NCBI GenBank assembly: GCA_019429305.1
Contig: JAHYIR010000001.1
Coordinates: 248,001-312,000 of the forward strand
DNA: 64,000 nt
Source: Candidatus Cloacimonadota bacterium
GTDB lineage: Bacteria > Cloacimonadota > Cloacimonadia > Cloacimonadales > JAJBBL01
Direction of reading: 5' to 3'
Shown here in pieces: positions 38,108 to 48,567 of the stretch. A model generated the notes under the pieces. It did no database searches, was not told the origin of the DNA, and saw only the letters and a list, made by a program, of their open reading frames with translations. Position 1 is the first letter of the stretch; each line of letters begins with the position of its first letter. The translations under genes were made by a program, and so were the position numbers.

Positions 38108-39907
38108 TCAACTCTTATCTGCTTTCAGAACTGCTAGGAATGCCTCTTGAGGAACTGCGACCGAACCGATCTCTCTCATCTTCTTCTTACCCTCTTTTTG
38201 CTTTTCAAGAAGTTTTCTTTTTCTTGTTATATCTCCGCCATAGCATTTCGCAGTTACATTTTTCCGCATAGCAGTGATAGTACTACGGGCTATGATCTTA
38301 GAGCCGATAGATGCTTGCAAAGCGATCTTAAAGAGATGTTTGGGTATAACTTCAGAAAGTGTCTCAGTGATACTTTTACCCCAGCTATATGCTTTATCTG
38401 TGTGACAGATAAAGGACATCGCATCCACCTTTTCACCATTTATCAATACATCTACTTTGACGATACTGGCTTTGCGGAATTCTTTAAAACTATAGTCCAA
38501 AGAGGCATAGCCCCTGCTCACAGATTTCAATTTATCATAGAAATCAAATATGATCTCGATTAAAGGCATCTCATAGGAAAGTTCTACCCTTTTCGCATCT
38601 ATATATTGTAAATTCTTCTGAATTCCTCTTCTATCCAGAGCAAGTTTCATCACATTGCCGATAAATTCTTCAGGCACAATAATCTCAACATCCATAATTG
38701 GTTCAAATATGCTTTCTATTGTTGCAGGATCTGGCATATCAGCAGGATTGTAAATAGTTACTGATGAACCCTTGGTCAGATTAACAACAAATTTTACACT
38801 TGGAGTAGTAGAGATGATAGGAACGTCGAATTCTCGTAACAATCTTTCTTTTACAATTTCCAGATGCAGCATCCCTAAAAAGCCACAACGAAAACCAAAC
38901 CCAAGAGCTAAAGAGTTTTCGGGTTCATAAACAAGAGCGGCATCGTTTAACTTGTATTTGGCTATACTATCCCGTAGGTTTTCATAGTCATCGTTATTGA
39001 TAGGGAATATACCGCTATATACCATCGGTTTTGGTTCTCTATAACCAGCTAATGCTTTTGAACAAGGTTTTATGGCACTTGTAATAGTATCTCCTACACG
39101 AGCATCAGCGACCTCTTTGATGTTTGCAATAATGTATCCTACTTCTCCGGCACTGAGTTGTGGACATTTCATCTTATCTAATGCCAGATATCCTAATTCT
39201 TCGATCTCGAATTCTCTTCCTGTGGACATTAGTCTGATCCGATCACCTCGTTTTAGCACTCCATCATATAGTCTGACATAGACAACAACCCCTCTGTAGC
39301 GATCAAATTGGGAATCAAATATCAGAGCTTGAACCGGTTCGTTCGTATCTCCTTCAGGAGCTGGGAAATGATCAATAATACCATCTATCAGTTCTTTGAT
39401 GCCAATCCCCATTTTGGCACTAACTTTGAAAATGTTTTCTGAAGGGACTCCCAATATTTCAACAAGATCAGCTTCTGTTGTTTCGATTTCAGCATTGGGA
39501 ATGTCTATTTTGTTAATTACCGGAATAATTTCAAGGTTGTTATCCAAAGCCATATAGAGATTACTCATCGTTTGTGCTTCAATCCCTTGAGATGCATCTA
39601 CAAGCAGAAGTGCTCCTTCGCAAGAAGCCAAACTCCGAGAAACCTCATAAGAGAAATCTACATGACCGGGGGTATCTATTAAATTTAAGATATAAGTTTT
39701 ACCACCTCTATTATAGGTCATTCTTACCGCATGGGACTTGATAGTTATACCTTTCTCTCTTTCCAAGTCCATATCATCGAGAATTTGGACAGCCCGTAAA
39801 CTACGATCTATTGTGCCCGTTTCCTCAAGTAATCTATCGGCTAAGGTAGATTTGCCATGATCAATATGGGCAATAATACAGAAATTTCTTATCAGTTCTT
39901 GCTGCAT
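38108..39907 (-). CDS. lepA: Elongation factor 4 (LepA)
   Basis: Ribosomal back-translocating GTPase, 599 residues, the usual length. G1 motif AHIDHGKST (about 13-21), G2 region KGITIKSHAVR, G3 DTPGHVDF, G4 NKIDIPNA, and the LepA-specific C-terminal end with GGDITRKRKLLEKQKEGKKKMR. AAGGAG ribosome site. The next gene downstream in the same direction begins elsewhere, so it is probably monocistronic or follows the C25 gene. Confidence 0.98.
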   Translation of the reverse strand: MQQELIRNFCIIAHIDHGKSTLADRLLEETGTIDRSLRAVQILDDMDLEREKGITIKSHAVRMTYNRGGKTYILNLIDTPGHVDFSYEVSRSLASCEGALLLVDASQGIEAQTMSNLYMALDNNLEIIPVINKIDIPNAEIETTEADLVEILGVPSENIFKVSAKMGIGIKELIDGIIDHFPAPEGDTNEPVQALIFDSQFDRYRGVVVYVRLYDGVLKRGDRIRLMSTGREFEIEELGYLALDKMKCPQLSAGEVGYIIANIKEVADARVGDTITSAIKPCSKALAGYREPKPMVYSGIFPINNDDYENLRDSIAKYKLNDAALVYEPENSLALGFGFRCGFLGMLHLEIVKERLLREFDVPIISTTPSVKFVVNLTKGSSVTIYNPADMPDPATIESIFEPIMDVEIIVPEEFIGNVMKLALDRRGIQKNLQYIDAKRVELSYEMPLIEIIFDFYDKLKSVSRGYASLDYSFKEFRKASIVKVDVLINGEKVDAMSFICHTDKAYSWGKSITETLSEVIPKHLFKIALQASIGSKIIARSTITAMRKNVTAKCYGGDITRKRKLLEKQKEGKKKMREIGSVAVPQEAFLAVLKADKS

Positions 39908-39978
39908 CCTTTAGCGCTCCTTTCAATAACCCAATTTCTCTAGTCCCTAAACTTGTCCAGTATCTTCTTTGCTATAGT

Positions 39979-42900
39979 CTATTTGAGCAGCAGCATCTTT
40001 CTTACTTGTGTTGTTTTTCCAATGGTCATTTTAGTAAAATATATTCCGGAAGCAACGATCTTCCCCTCATCATTTCTTCCATTCCAGATTACCTCTCCAT
40101 ATCCTCGTTCAGCATGAGCATTATGTAGTTGTCTGATTTTCTGTCCCTTGATATTGTAAATACTTATGTTCAGAGTACCAGGACTTTTTATATGATAAGG
40201 AATAGTTGTTGAAATGTTAAAGGGATTAGGATAGTTTTGCATCAGTTCAGTATTTGGGGGTTCAGGAAGGTATTTGTTCTCACGGAAAATATTGTTGTCA
40301 TTGTAGTAACCTGTTCTCATAGTATTTCCACGATATATTGACCAAGGTGTATCCTCTCCGGCATAAAATTTATAATCGAGCACACTAATCCCTAAATTGG
40401 TTCCAAATCCTATCTCAAAATCACCATCTCTGTCAATGTCAGCTATAAATAAGGGTGAAGTTGGTTGTAATCCTAAGGGAGCTGGAAGCATATCAATAAT
40501 AGTAGCATCTGGATTAAGCCCGTAAATAAGACCACTATAGGATGCTACAATTAGGTTGATATGTCCGTCATTATTTACATCAACCGCTAAAGGTGGCTGA
40601 TTAAATGCTTCAGATATTGAAAACGGATAACCAGCAAGTGTCTCTCCCTCCTGATTTATTATGTAAACTTTTCCGTCTGAAGTATTAAAAGCTATTTCTA
40701 ATACATCATCTCCGGTGAAATCAGCTGCAATGGGCTCGGTTATTATTCTGTTAGGTAGTTGTTTTTCCCATAGCACCACACCGGTTGGGCTGATCATTTT
40801 TAATCTATTATTTTGAGTGCCAGTTACAATGTTTTTATTAACTAAAACTATTGGTGATAGATTTATCGGAGATTGCAGATCTACAGGAAAACCATCCAAG
40901 CTGTTTCCAGCCAGATCTATGACATCAAGTATGCCAGAAACATAGCCGATTATTAACTCAACTGAACCATTATCATTTATATCTGCAGCAGCTAACTCAA
41001 CTAATACATTATAGTCCAGTTGTTTAGGATAATCGGGCAACAAATCTCCAGTTGCCGAGATAACAAAGAGCTTTCTATCTATACTATGGGTGACTATTTC
41101 CAGCAAACCATCACCTGTCATATCAGCTAATATTGGAGTATTGATAAACTGACTATCAGAATTGTAGGAAAATACTTCATTACCTTGCAGATCAATACCT
41201 GAAATCAATCCGCTTCTATTATTAAAGACAACTATAGGATTTCCGTTATTGAACAAGTCACCCATCGCAGCACTTTTCATCATATTGCCATCATAGCTGA
41301 AAGATGGAATTACATTTTCAGCCCTAAAGTCGAGATAATCAATATTATTGATGGCATCAATAGCGATAATCTTCGTAAAAAAAGGATCTTCCTCATGTAT
41401 GAGTGGTGCACCTTGAATAGTAGTATTGGATTGCCAAGGCCAATATTGCTGCTTTATAGTTACAGGTAACAAAAAGTTGTAATCTTTGACAAACTCATGT
41501 TCGTCATTACCAAGAGCAGATACACGAATAGTAAATTCGTAATCACCATAGGGAACATCATGAGAAAGACTAATAACAAAGGGTGTTGAATTGAAAGCTT
41601 TATCACCTGCCGGAATACAAGGATATTCAGACTCACCGGTTATTACTTCGATTTCTTGGTCACTACCGGTAAAGGAAGCTCTTACTGCAAAAGCATCCGA
41701 CCAATCTTCCCTGTTGGCTAATTCAAGATAAATTCTGATAGTCTCTCCCGGATTAACCATACCATCACCATCACCAAGATAATCATCATAACTCATACTA
41801 ATAGGTTCTAAATATGGGAATTGACCACTTGCTGGTCGTAAATAAGCTGAAGGGTCTCCCAAGAGGATCTGATTATAGAAAGTCCATAACATGAAGCCAT
41901 TCTGCCAAAGATGGTGCTGGAAATTGTTATCTATTGCTTCGTTAACTAACGTTTCTTTAGAATAGTTTAGTGTCTTCCCTATATGTCTGATGTCCTGTTC
42001 AAAAAGTCCTTTAAAAAAAGTTAAATCAAATAATTGAGAGGCACCCTCAGTACTTCCCGGCCAATACCAGCCATAGCGTGTATTTCCGATAAAAGCAAAA
42101 AACCCACCTTCTGCATTAACCATTCTCTGTCCTATAGCATCGGAATCCGGATTAGTTGCATTGTCAAAGGCAGCTGTATAACAACCTTGAGAATATGCTA
42201 GTCCATACTCACTATTTTGTAGCTGATTTACTTGATAGTTATTCATACCAAACACGGTGTTCTCATTAGAATGACCTAAGTGGTTAAGAATACCTAAACC
42301 ATTTCTTACTGCTTCTCTAATTCCTTCACCACTATAACTGCCATCCTTCTCATAGAAAGTTGTAATATGATAATCATCCGGTAGAATAGGAATTATCTCA
42401 TCTTTATAATCCCCACCCCAAGTAATGGCATCTAAATTCTGTCCGATCATTATTGCAATATCGTTGCTATAGGATGGAGAAGAACCGTAATGAATATTTT
42501 TCTGAAAGAAATTGTTAAAATCCTGTTCCGAAACAGCAGGGATTCTGCCTATTGCTATCTCAGCAAACCAGTCAATCCCATCGTCTAACTCACCGTAGAT
42601 CCCGTTTCCATTAGCATCCCAATTACCATCCAAGTTACTATAGTAAACATCTGAGGGGATGTTATAATCCTCATAATCAGTCCAAAGACCACTAACAAAA
42701 CAGTACATTCCTCTCACAGGAACAATAACGTCATCTCCGCCAAGTAACACGTATTCGAGAGGGGTTTCGGAAAGTGAGTAAGTTTCATAAGCATCAATGA
42801 TAAAGTTGCGTATCTTCTCTTGATTATCAACCCCGGAATATGAGCTGTAAATATCTTCCAAAAGAAAGACCTTACTGGAGATATTATTATCGGTTTTCCA

Positions 42901-43614
42901 GCTTATGTAATTATCGAAGTAGGGAGCCCGAATTGCATCAGTTATAACAATCATTGAATAAGGGTCATTTTCGTTAGGGAGAATGCTGTTCCGATAAATC
43001 GGTGTTTTCACATAAGTATCGATAATTTCGGGATTGATGACCAATCTTCTAATTTCTTCTCGAGCAGATTGGTTATTTAGAAGAAACGTATTTTGCTGTG
43101 CAGCCAATTGACTATCATATTCTGTTATTATCTGCAAGTTAAAGCTGTCTTTTTTGTGTAACACTCTGTTATCAATATCATATAGATAGGGATATAGGTT
43201 CACAATTAAGATTTCATAACCCATTTTACGGTGCGTTCCGAACTCATTGTATAGATCAGATGGATAGATACCACTACTGTGATTTTCATCTTTCGAGAGT
43301 GCATCCAATATCGATTTTGATCTTGAGATTGGTGTCTGTTTACCGAAAAAGGGTATGTCGATATTGGAAATATTTTTGCCAGAATCACGAACTTCAATCT
43401 CTAAATCAATAAATCTTTCTCCTTGCGGTAATAATATTCGGAGAGGAATATGGGGTAGCATAGGTTCATCAGGTTTTTGCATGACCGGTAGATCAGTATC
43501 AAATCTACCTCGGGAATGGTCTATAATCGGTACTTCAATGAAGTAGCTCAAGTTCGACCATAAACTACTGATTAAAACTAACAATATCAAGCTAATAAGT
43601 AGTGTTCTGAACAT
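39979..43614 (-). CDS. Secreted gingipain-like (C25) peptidase with FG-GAP repeats and sorting domain
   Basis: Exported 1211-residue cysteine peptidase. Signal peptide 1-20; propeptide-like region to about 205; C25 caspase-fold catalytic domain (about 215-620) with catalytic H448 in NHLGHSN and C478 in YSQGCYTAAFD; an Ig-like domain (about 625-740); FG-GAP/propeller repeats (about 790-1110, ADMTGDGLLEI, DINDNGSVELI, DINRDGDFEIG-like); and the sorting domain (1125-1211, LMQNYPNPFNISTT, YNIKGQ, RKMLLLK). In Bacteroidota the sortase that removes such C-terminal domains (PorU) is itself a C25 enzyme, but this one carries a sorting domain, so it is more likely an extracellular protease. GAGGAG ribosome site. 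Confidence 0.9.
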   Translation of the reverse strand: MFRTLLISLILLVLISSLWSNLSYFIEVPIIDHSRGRFDTDLPVMQKPDEPMLPHIPLRILLPQGERFIDLEIEVRDSGKNISNIDIPFFGKQTPISRSKSILDALSKDENHSSGIYPSDLYNEFGTHRKMGYEILIVNLYPYLYDIDNRVLHKKDSFNLQIITEYDSQLAAQQNTFLLNNQSAREEIRRLVINPEIIDTYVKTPIYRNSILPNENDPYSMIVITDAIRAPYFDNYISWKTDNNISSKVFLLEDIYSSYSGVDNQEKIRNFIIDAYETYSLSETPLEYVLLGGDDVIVPVRGMYCFVSGLWTDYEDYNIPSDVYYSNLDGNWDANGNGIYGELDDGIDWFAEIAIGRIPAVSEQDFNNFFQKNIHYGSSPSYSNDIAIMIGQNLDAITWGGDYKDEIIPILPDDYHITTFYEKDGSYSGEGIREAVRNGLGILNHLGHSNENTVFGMNNYQVNQLQNSEYGLAYSQGCYTAAFDNATNPDSDAIGQRMVNAEGGFFAFIGNTRYGWYWPGSTEGASQLFDLTFFKGLFEQDIRHIGKTLNYSKETLVNEAIDNNFQHHLWQNGFMLWTFYNQILLGDPSAYLRPASGQFPYLEPISMSYDDYLGDGDGMVNPGETIRIYLELANREDWSDAFAVRASFTGSDQEIEVITGESEYPCIPAGDKAFNSTPFVISLSHDVPYGDYEFTIRVSALGNDEHEFVKDYNFLLPVTIKQQYWPWQSNTTIQGAPLIHEEDPFFTKIIAIDAINNIDYLDFRAENVIPSFSYDGNMMKSAAMGDLFNNGNPIVVFNNRSGLISGIDLQGNEVFSYNSDSQFINTPILADMTGDGLLEIVTHSIDRKLFVISATGDLLPDYPKQLDYNVLVELAAADINDNGSVELIIGYVSGILDVIDLAGNSLDGFPVDLQSPINLSPIVLVNKNIVTGTQNNRLKMISPTGVVLWEKQLPNRIITEPIAADFTGDDVLEIAFNTSDGKVYIINQEGETLAGYPFSISEAFNQPPLAVDVNNDGHINLIVASYSGLIYGLNPDATIIDMLPAPLGLQPTSPLFIADIDRDGDFEIGFGTNLGISVLDYKFYAGEDTPWSIYRGNTMRTGYYNDNNIFRENKYLPEPPNTELMQNYPNPFNISTTIPYHIKSPGTLNISIYNIKGQKIRQLHNAHAERGYGEVIWNGRNDEGKIVASGIYFTKMTIGKTTQVRKMLLLK

Positions 43615-43759
43615 TCTGTCTCCTCAAATTTGTATCTCAATTTTCTTCAACTAAAAGATTTACTCTGTCAGGTCAAGTATTTTCAATAAATTCTTTTAGG
43701 GATTTTAAGAGTTAAAAACAATCTTTTGAAGAGAATTTTACCTAAATTTAAGAAGTAGT

Positions 43760-43788
43760 TTGACAATAAAGTCGAATAGAATTACTAA
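43760..43788 (+). promoter_or_regulatory. Promoter of the HD-domain gene
   Basis: TTGACA (43760-43765), 17-base spacer, TACTAA (43783-43788). It lies 22 bases before the ATG at 43810, giving a very short leader. Confidence 0.55.
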
Positions 43789-43809
43789 AATTGTATCAAC
43801 GAGGTGTAT

Positions 43810-44613
43810 ATGAAAAAGTCAACAAAACAGATTAGTCTTGAAAAATTGATCTATAAAAATGTAGAGGGAAAATCAGCGAAAGCTGCCGATTTGCTCTTTC
43901 ATGACAAGGAATTGCAGGCATTACAAGATTATGCGAATATTGTATCGATAAAACGATTAGGGTTTAATGACCATGGTCCGGTTCATATGAGAAAAGCAGC
44001 CCTAAATGCCATTATTATGCTTGATTTGCTAACGAAAGCCAATATTAAACTTAATATGGAAAAAGAGAGATTAGGTACTGCTGATGACAGCAAAGTAGCT
44101 GTTCTTTTGGCTTCTTTACTGCATGATATTGGGATGACAGTTTCACGGGACAAGCACGAATTTATCAGTATCTCTTTAGCATTACCGATTATTGAGAGAA
44201 TTCTTAAAGCGATATATAGAGATGATATCTCAAAGATAGTAATAGTTCGTTCGCTGACTATCGAAGGGATTTACGGTCATATGGCAACACAAACGATCAA
44301 TACTTTAGAAGCTGGATTAGTACTTATCGGAGATGGTTGCGACATGGAAAATGGAAGAGCCAGAATACCACAACTTTTATCAGATAAACCAAAGGTTGGT
44401 GATATTCATCGCTATTCTTCGATGTCAATCCAGAGCGTCTCTTTTACTCCAGGTAGTGATAAACCGATCAGGATCCAAATAGATATGAGCCAGTCTGTAG
44501 GAATTTTTCAAGTCGAAGAAGTGCTCTTTCCCAAAATCCTCTCCAGCCCAGTAAAAAGATATATAGAGTTATATGCCGGAATAAAAGGAAAAGAGCTTTT
44601 AAGGTATCTATAA
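43810..44613 (+). CDS. HD-domain phosphohydrolase
   Basis: 267-residue predicted metal-dependent phosphohydrolase; substrate unknown (nucleotides or phosphorylated metabolites are typical). The HD signature is visible as H55 (NDHGPVHMRK) and H105-D106 (LLHDIGM), with a later histidine in KHEFISIS and an aspartate in IGDGCDMENG. ATG 43810 with GAGG 5 bases up is preferred over the in-frame GTG at 43804. It overlaps the end of the convergent gene by 6 bases. Confidence 0.83.
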   Translation: MKKSTKQISLEKLIYKNVEGKSAKAADLLFHDKELQALQDYANIVSIKRLGFNDHGPVHMRKAALNAIIMLDLLTKANIKLNMEKERLGTADDSKVAVLLASLLHDIGMTVSRDKHEFISISLALPIIERILKAIYRDDISKIVIVRSLTIEGIYGHMATQTINTLEAGLVLIGDGCDMENGRARIPQLLSDKPKVGDIHRYSSMSIQSVSFTPGSDKPIRIQIDMSQSVGIFQVEEVLFPKILSSPVKRYIELYAGIKGKELLRYL

Positions 44614-46449
44614 TCGGTAGATGAACTGAGTGATCAAACTTTTCCCTTTACCTGAAAAGAAATAAGCTAATTTCCCCTGCAGTCTGATATCTTCTGTTAT
44701 GTTAGTTCTGATTATCAGATAAGTATAAATATCGTCACCAACTAACGGACGGCTTTCCCACATACCATCGAGCGAATATTCGTATATATAATGGCTAATA
44801 TCAGAACGAAAGACATTTATCTGATATAGAATCCTTAGTTGTCTATACCGCCAGTTGATGTTTTCAAAGAGGAGTATTCCCTTTTTGAAATCCTTAACTT
44901 CAGGGATATAGCGGCTAATATATTCGATACCACTTTTCTTTGATAGACTATTTGACAATTCATGTGTCCAATCTATCGCTAAAACAGTCTTTTTTTCTTC
45001 TCTGATTTTTGGAAGATTATCGAGTACTCGATATTTATCGCAAGTTTTATGATGCAGTTTTAATCGGACAACATCTCTTTGTCTTTTATGTATGAATTGT
45101 ATATACTGTTCAGTTCTGGTAGTAGGCATTTTCTCGAAATAGCGGGTATCAGGATGTCTCCAGACATCGAAGAATACATTAATTGTCCAACGTCTGCTTG
45201 GTCTAATTCTCAGTCCATAATAGAGACCCTCTTCGTTAGCGAAATTTGCCTGAGAAGAAAAGGGGCTACCATGCCAATAAGGAAAATCTTTTTCATAATA
45301 ACGATACAATAATAACTGCTGGAAAAGACCACGTCCCCATCTGATTCCACTCACTATACCTTTTTTATCACCAAGATACGCAAATTCTCCAAAAAGGTCA
45401 AAATCGCCTTCTCTATGATAAAAGAAAGTGCCGAGGCAGTCATACCTTTTGGAGAATGCTGTATTGACGAATTCTTTATCAAATCTGTTGTGAGAGTAAT
45501 AGAGACCATAAGAGCTGTTCTTATGCCTGTACCTAAGGGCTACCCCGCCTATTCTCTCCTTAGCACTATTTCTTCGATCTTTATTGGTCGTGCCGTAAGG
45601 GTATATAGTAGAGATCTGATCGTCAATTAGAGAGGCATCAATTTTGGTCTGGGAGTAAAATGGTATCAAATCAAATGCACCGGTATTGATTATGGCTGCA
45701 AATCCTTCCAAAGACCAGTTTTTATATGGATTGGAGTGAGGTCTGAGGGGTGAGTAGTTCTTCACAGGATAGGTAGTAGCGGCGGAGCTTTTGGAAAACC
45801 CCGACTTCGGAGCGAATGCTACTCCCTGACCTAAAGATAACCTGTATTTCCCTAAAACTATTTGCTCAAAAACAGTCTCTGATTGTTGTGAAAAGTAATA
45901 TGAATGATAACGGGTTAGATCCTTACTTCCATAGTCGTTCAGAGAAACAAAACCTAATTTGGTTCTTTTCCTTTGTAACTCTGTTTTCTGATAGAAACGG
46001 CTGACAATTTCTGAATCAGCAGAGCGCAGAAAATGTCTCTGACTATGGTAGAATGAGATCGGTTCTATTACTCTGAAAGATATGTAGGGGAGAATACTAA
46101 AGATCTTATCATCTGAAAAACCAACATTTCTCAAACTACTGATGTTAGTGATCTCTCTACTTCTTCTGAATTGTAGAATTTTCGTCACCTCTTCTTCCGT
46201 TAAACCTGGAATTCTTCTTAAATCATTTATTGTAGCACTATTTATGTAGATCGGATAGTCAGTAGAGCTTATAAGATCAATATCTACCTCAGCTTGCCAA
46301 TTATCCTCATCGATTAGTAGATCTAAATCAACATTATCAGCAGACATCAGGGTAGTTTGAAAAGATAAAAAGAAAACCAAAATTAATAGCGAAATCAATG
46401 ATAAGTAAGATATTCCTACAGTAAATTTCTTTTCAATTACTGAATTCAT
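44608..46449 (-). CDS. Outer-membrane beta-barrel protein with N-terminal helix-hairpin-helix domain
   Basis: 613 residues from ATG 46449 (an in-frame TTG at 46455 is less likely). Signal/hydrophobic segment about 10-35, then a ComEA-like HhH domain (about 70-135) with INSATINDLRRIPGL, ILQFRRSREI and NVGFSDDKI. The remainder is a large beta-barrel-like region with alternating aromatic strands, ending in LITQFIYRL, a typical outer-membrane end. HhH domains bind DNA in ComEA, so a DNA receptor at the outer membrane is a hypothesis only. The gene overlaps the preceding one by 17 bases and is translationally coupled to it. Confidence 0.7.
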   Translation of the reverse strand: MNSVIEKKFTVGISYLSLISLLILVFFLSFQTTLMSADNVDLDLLIDEDNWQAEVDIDLISSTDYPIYINSATINDLRRIPGLTEEEVTKILQFRRSREITNISSLRNVGFSDDKIFSILPYISFRVIEPISFYHSQRHFLRSADSEIVSRFYQKTELQRKRTKLGFVSLNDYGSKDLTRYHSYYFSQQSETVFEQIVLGKYRLSLGQGVAFAPKSGFSKSSAATTYPVKNYSPLRPHSNPYKNWSLEGFAAIINTGAFDLIPFYSQTKIDASLIDDQISTIYPYGTTNKDRRNSAKERIGGVALRYRHKNSSYGLYYSHNRFDKEFVNTAFSKRYDCLGTFFYHREGDFDLFGEFAYLGDKKGIVSGIRWGRGLFQQLLLYRYYEKDFPYWHGSPFSSQANFANEEGLYYGLRIRPSRRWTINVFFDVWRHPDTRYFEKMPTTRTEQYIQFIHKRQRDVVRLKLHHKTCDKYRVLDNLPKIREEKKTVLAIDWTHELSNSLSKKSGIEYISRYIPEVKDFKKGILLFENINWRYRQLRILYQINVFRSDISHYIYEYSLDGMWESRPLVGDDIYTYLIIRTNITEDIRLQGKLAYFFSGKGKSLITQFIYRL

Positions 46450-47221
46450 AAGCAAGAGAAAAATAGTGAGTTGGGCTAAGATAGCGGTGAGTTAATATGC
46501 TGTATGTTATTCTCAAGGGAGAGGGGAGAAGCTTGACACCAGCTCCGATTCTATCAGGTTCATATTGGTAACTGCTTAAGATAGCTATATAAGGGTGAAG
46601 ACGATAATAAGCTGCTGTCTTAAAGGAGAAATCATAATTTCTCTCCTTTTCCAGTCCTAAAGAGAGGGAACTATTATTCGAGAGTGAGTAGTTTATCTCC
46701 CAGATAACAACAACGGGTAATGTATGCCCTTGAAATCTGGTTTGGGTTAAGTTCTTAATTGAAAACCCTGATGTGATCTTATCATAATAGATTATTAAAC
46801 CTGCATCTCCAATAAATGCATGTGCATTATGATAGTCACTCACCCTGTTATGCATCAACCTTAGAGAAGATCCTACTGCATAGAAGTTTTTTCGGTAATT
46901 TATAGTAAGATTGAGACTTGATTCTTTGTATAGAGGATGAGCAAGATGACAGCCACCAAGATAAAAGCCCCAATTGTTGCGGTTAGAGGAGAGGTGCAGC
47001 GTATAATAGGGAAGATCAGTGAAACTAAACAGATAAGTAACTCCCGACTCTAACCCTTGATGTAAGTAAGCGGGATTGAGAATTGTACCAGAAGGAGATT
47101 GAGCAAGAAATATCAGCCCATTAGTAGCATTCTGTATTGCTGAAGTGTTGAGTGTGAGATCAACAGCTGGCAAATTCATAACAAGTATTATGAACACTAA
47201 TAATAAAATCCCCTTCCTCAT
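46433..47221 (-). CDS. PorV/FadL-like outer-membrane barrel protein
   Basis: 262 residues with signal peptide (1-20, GILLLVFIILVMNLPAV), then ATNGLIFLAQSPSGTILNPAYL, a pattern like the start of PorV/PorQ/UPF0164 barrels (mention of ATG-AxNPA), and about ten amphipathic strands to the end LAYEFSN. It is shorter than PorV (about 380). Coupled to the HhH-barrel gene, so the two may form a complex. In type IX systems PorV carries cargo to the sortase; whether this protein does so is unknown. Confidence 0.6.
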   Translation of the reverse strand: MRKGILLLVFIILVMNLPAVDLTLNTSAIQNATNGLIFLAQSPSGTILNPAYLHQGLESGVTYLFSFTDLPYYTLHLSSNRNNWGFYLGGCHLAHPLYKESSLNLTINYRKNFYAVGSSLRLMHNRVSDYHNAHAFIGDAGLIIYYDKITSGFSIKNLTQTRFQGHTLPVVVIWEINYSLSNNSSLSLGLEKERNYDFSFKTAAYYRLHPYIAILSSYQYEPDRIGAGVKLLPSPLRITYSILTHRYLSPTHYFSLAYEFSN

Positions 47222-47392
47222 AACTGTTTTTTAAAAAATATATGTCTCAGAGTCAAGGGAAAAGATATATTATTTGCCAAAAGTTATTAACAAGTTAACG
47301 GATTTAATCTTCTATAATGGATGAAGATATAGATCTTTTTTCGGGTAGTAATGAAATGATTAGGATCATCAACTGACAGTTTTTACGTTTAT

Positions 47393-47429
47393 AAAAAAAC
47401 AAGGCAACTCTCTATACAGATTGCTGCCT
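47393..47429 (-). terminator. Terminator after the ABC ATPase gene
   Basis: Minus-strand AGGCA-(GC bulge)-A ... TTGCCT stem, followed by TG and seven T. Imperfect, about 35 bases after the ATPase stop. Confidence 0.55.
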
Positions 47430-47463
47430 AATTATTAGAAAATAACCAGGTTGTGTAAATTTT

Positions 47464-48567
47464 TTAAATCAGATACTTTTCGGTTTCCGGATCGAAATAA
47501 TGTCCTTTTGCCATATCAAAAGTAATTTTCATTTTTTTGCCCATCTCCGGCATTTTTTTGGGGTCGAAGCGGGCAGTGATCTTATTGTTATCTGTTTTTA
47601 AGAATACTATATATTCATTTCCCATCGGTTCGACTATTTCGCATACTGCTTCCAGACTCTGAGGTGATTCAGCCATAGAATCAAATTTACTGTCATAGAC
47701 ATCTTCCGGTCTGATTCCAAAGATAATTTCCTTATCTTCATAATCCTTTAAGATCTTCTTATGATCTTCAAACAGAGCAAGTTTGAAGTTATCACACATA
47801 AAATAGATTTCATTATCCTCTTTGATCAGTTTACCATTGAACTGATTGATAGCTGGACTACCGATAAATCCTGCAACAAAGAGATTTTCAGGAGTGTTAT
47901 AAACACTTAAGGGGTCATTAACCTGTTGCACTAAGCCATCTTTCATTACCACTATTTTATCAGCCATTGTCATGGCTTCTACTTGATCATGTGTAACATA
48001 GATCATCGTAGTTTCCAATTTTTTATGCAGTTTGATGATTTCTGCCCGCATTTGAACACGTAGTTTAGCGTCTAGATTCGATAATGGCTCATCAAAGAGA
48101 AAAACCTGCGGTTTACGAACAATGGCTCTTCCTAAGGCGACTCTTTGCCGTTGACCACCTGATAACGCTTTCGGTTTACGCTCCAATAGATGTTCTATCT
48201 CCAGCAATTTCGCTGCCTCTTTGACTTCTTGATCTATTACTGATTTCTTTGTTTTGCGAATTTTCAAAGCAAATGCCATATTGTCATAGACTGTCATGTG
48301 AGGATAAAGGGCATAATTCTGGAAAACCATAGCAATATCACGATTTTTGGGAAGAACATTATTGATTAATTTATTTCCGATATAGATCTCACCTGAAGTA
48401 ATAGTCTCCAGACCGGCTATCATTCTTAATACTGTCGTTTTACCACACCCTGAAGGACCTACTAAAATTGAAAATTCTTTGTCCTCTATTTTGACATCCA
48501 TGTCAATCACTGCTTTTACACCACCATCATAGACCTTATTAAGGTTTTTCATTGTTACTTCTGCCAT
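47464..48567 (-). CDS. MalK/UgpC/MsmX-type ABC transporter ATPase
   Basis: ATP-hydrolysing subunit of a sugar or glycerol-3-phosphate importer. 367 residues from ATG 48567; the frame extends upstream to 48639 but those 24 residues are unlike the family and lack a ribosome site. Walker [10 protein letters not shown] (37-45), signature LSGGQ (135-139), Walker B VFLFDEP (about 155-161), H-loop THDQVEAM; the C-terminal regulatory OB domain (about 240-367) contains GIRPEDV, typical of the MalK group. No permease or binding-protein gene is in the window, so it may serve several transporters as MsmX does. Confidence 0.92.
   Translation of the reverse strand: MAEVTMKNLNKVYDGGVKAVIDMDVKIEDKEFSILVGPSGCGKTTVLRMIAGLETITSGEIYIGNKLINNVLPKNRDIAMVFQNYALYPHMTVYDNMAFALKIRKTKKSVIDQEVKEAAKLLEIEHLLERKPKALSGGQRQRVALGRAIVRKPQVFLFDEPLSNLDAKLRVQMRAEIIKLHKKLETTMIYVTHDQVEAMTMADKIVVMKDGLVQQVNDPLSVYNTPENLFVAGFIGSPAINQFNGKLIKEDNEIYFMCDNFKLALFEDHKKILKDYEDKEIIFGIRPEDVYDSKFDSMAESPQSLEAVCEIVEPMGNEYIVFLKTDNNKITARFDPKKMPEMGKKMKITFDMAKGHYFDPETEKYLI

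Noticed and set aside
44608-46449. Assignment as a periplasmic competence protein ComEA
   Set aside because: Only the N-terminal 65 residues resemble ComEA; the rest is a large barrel, which ComEA does not have.
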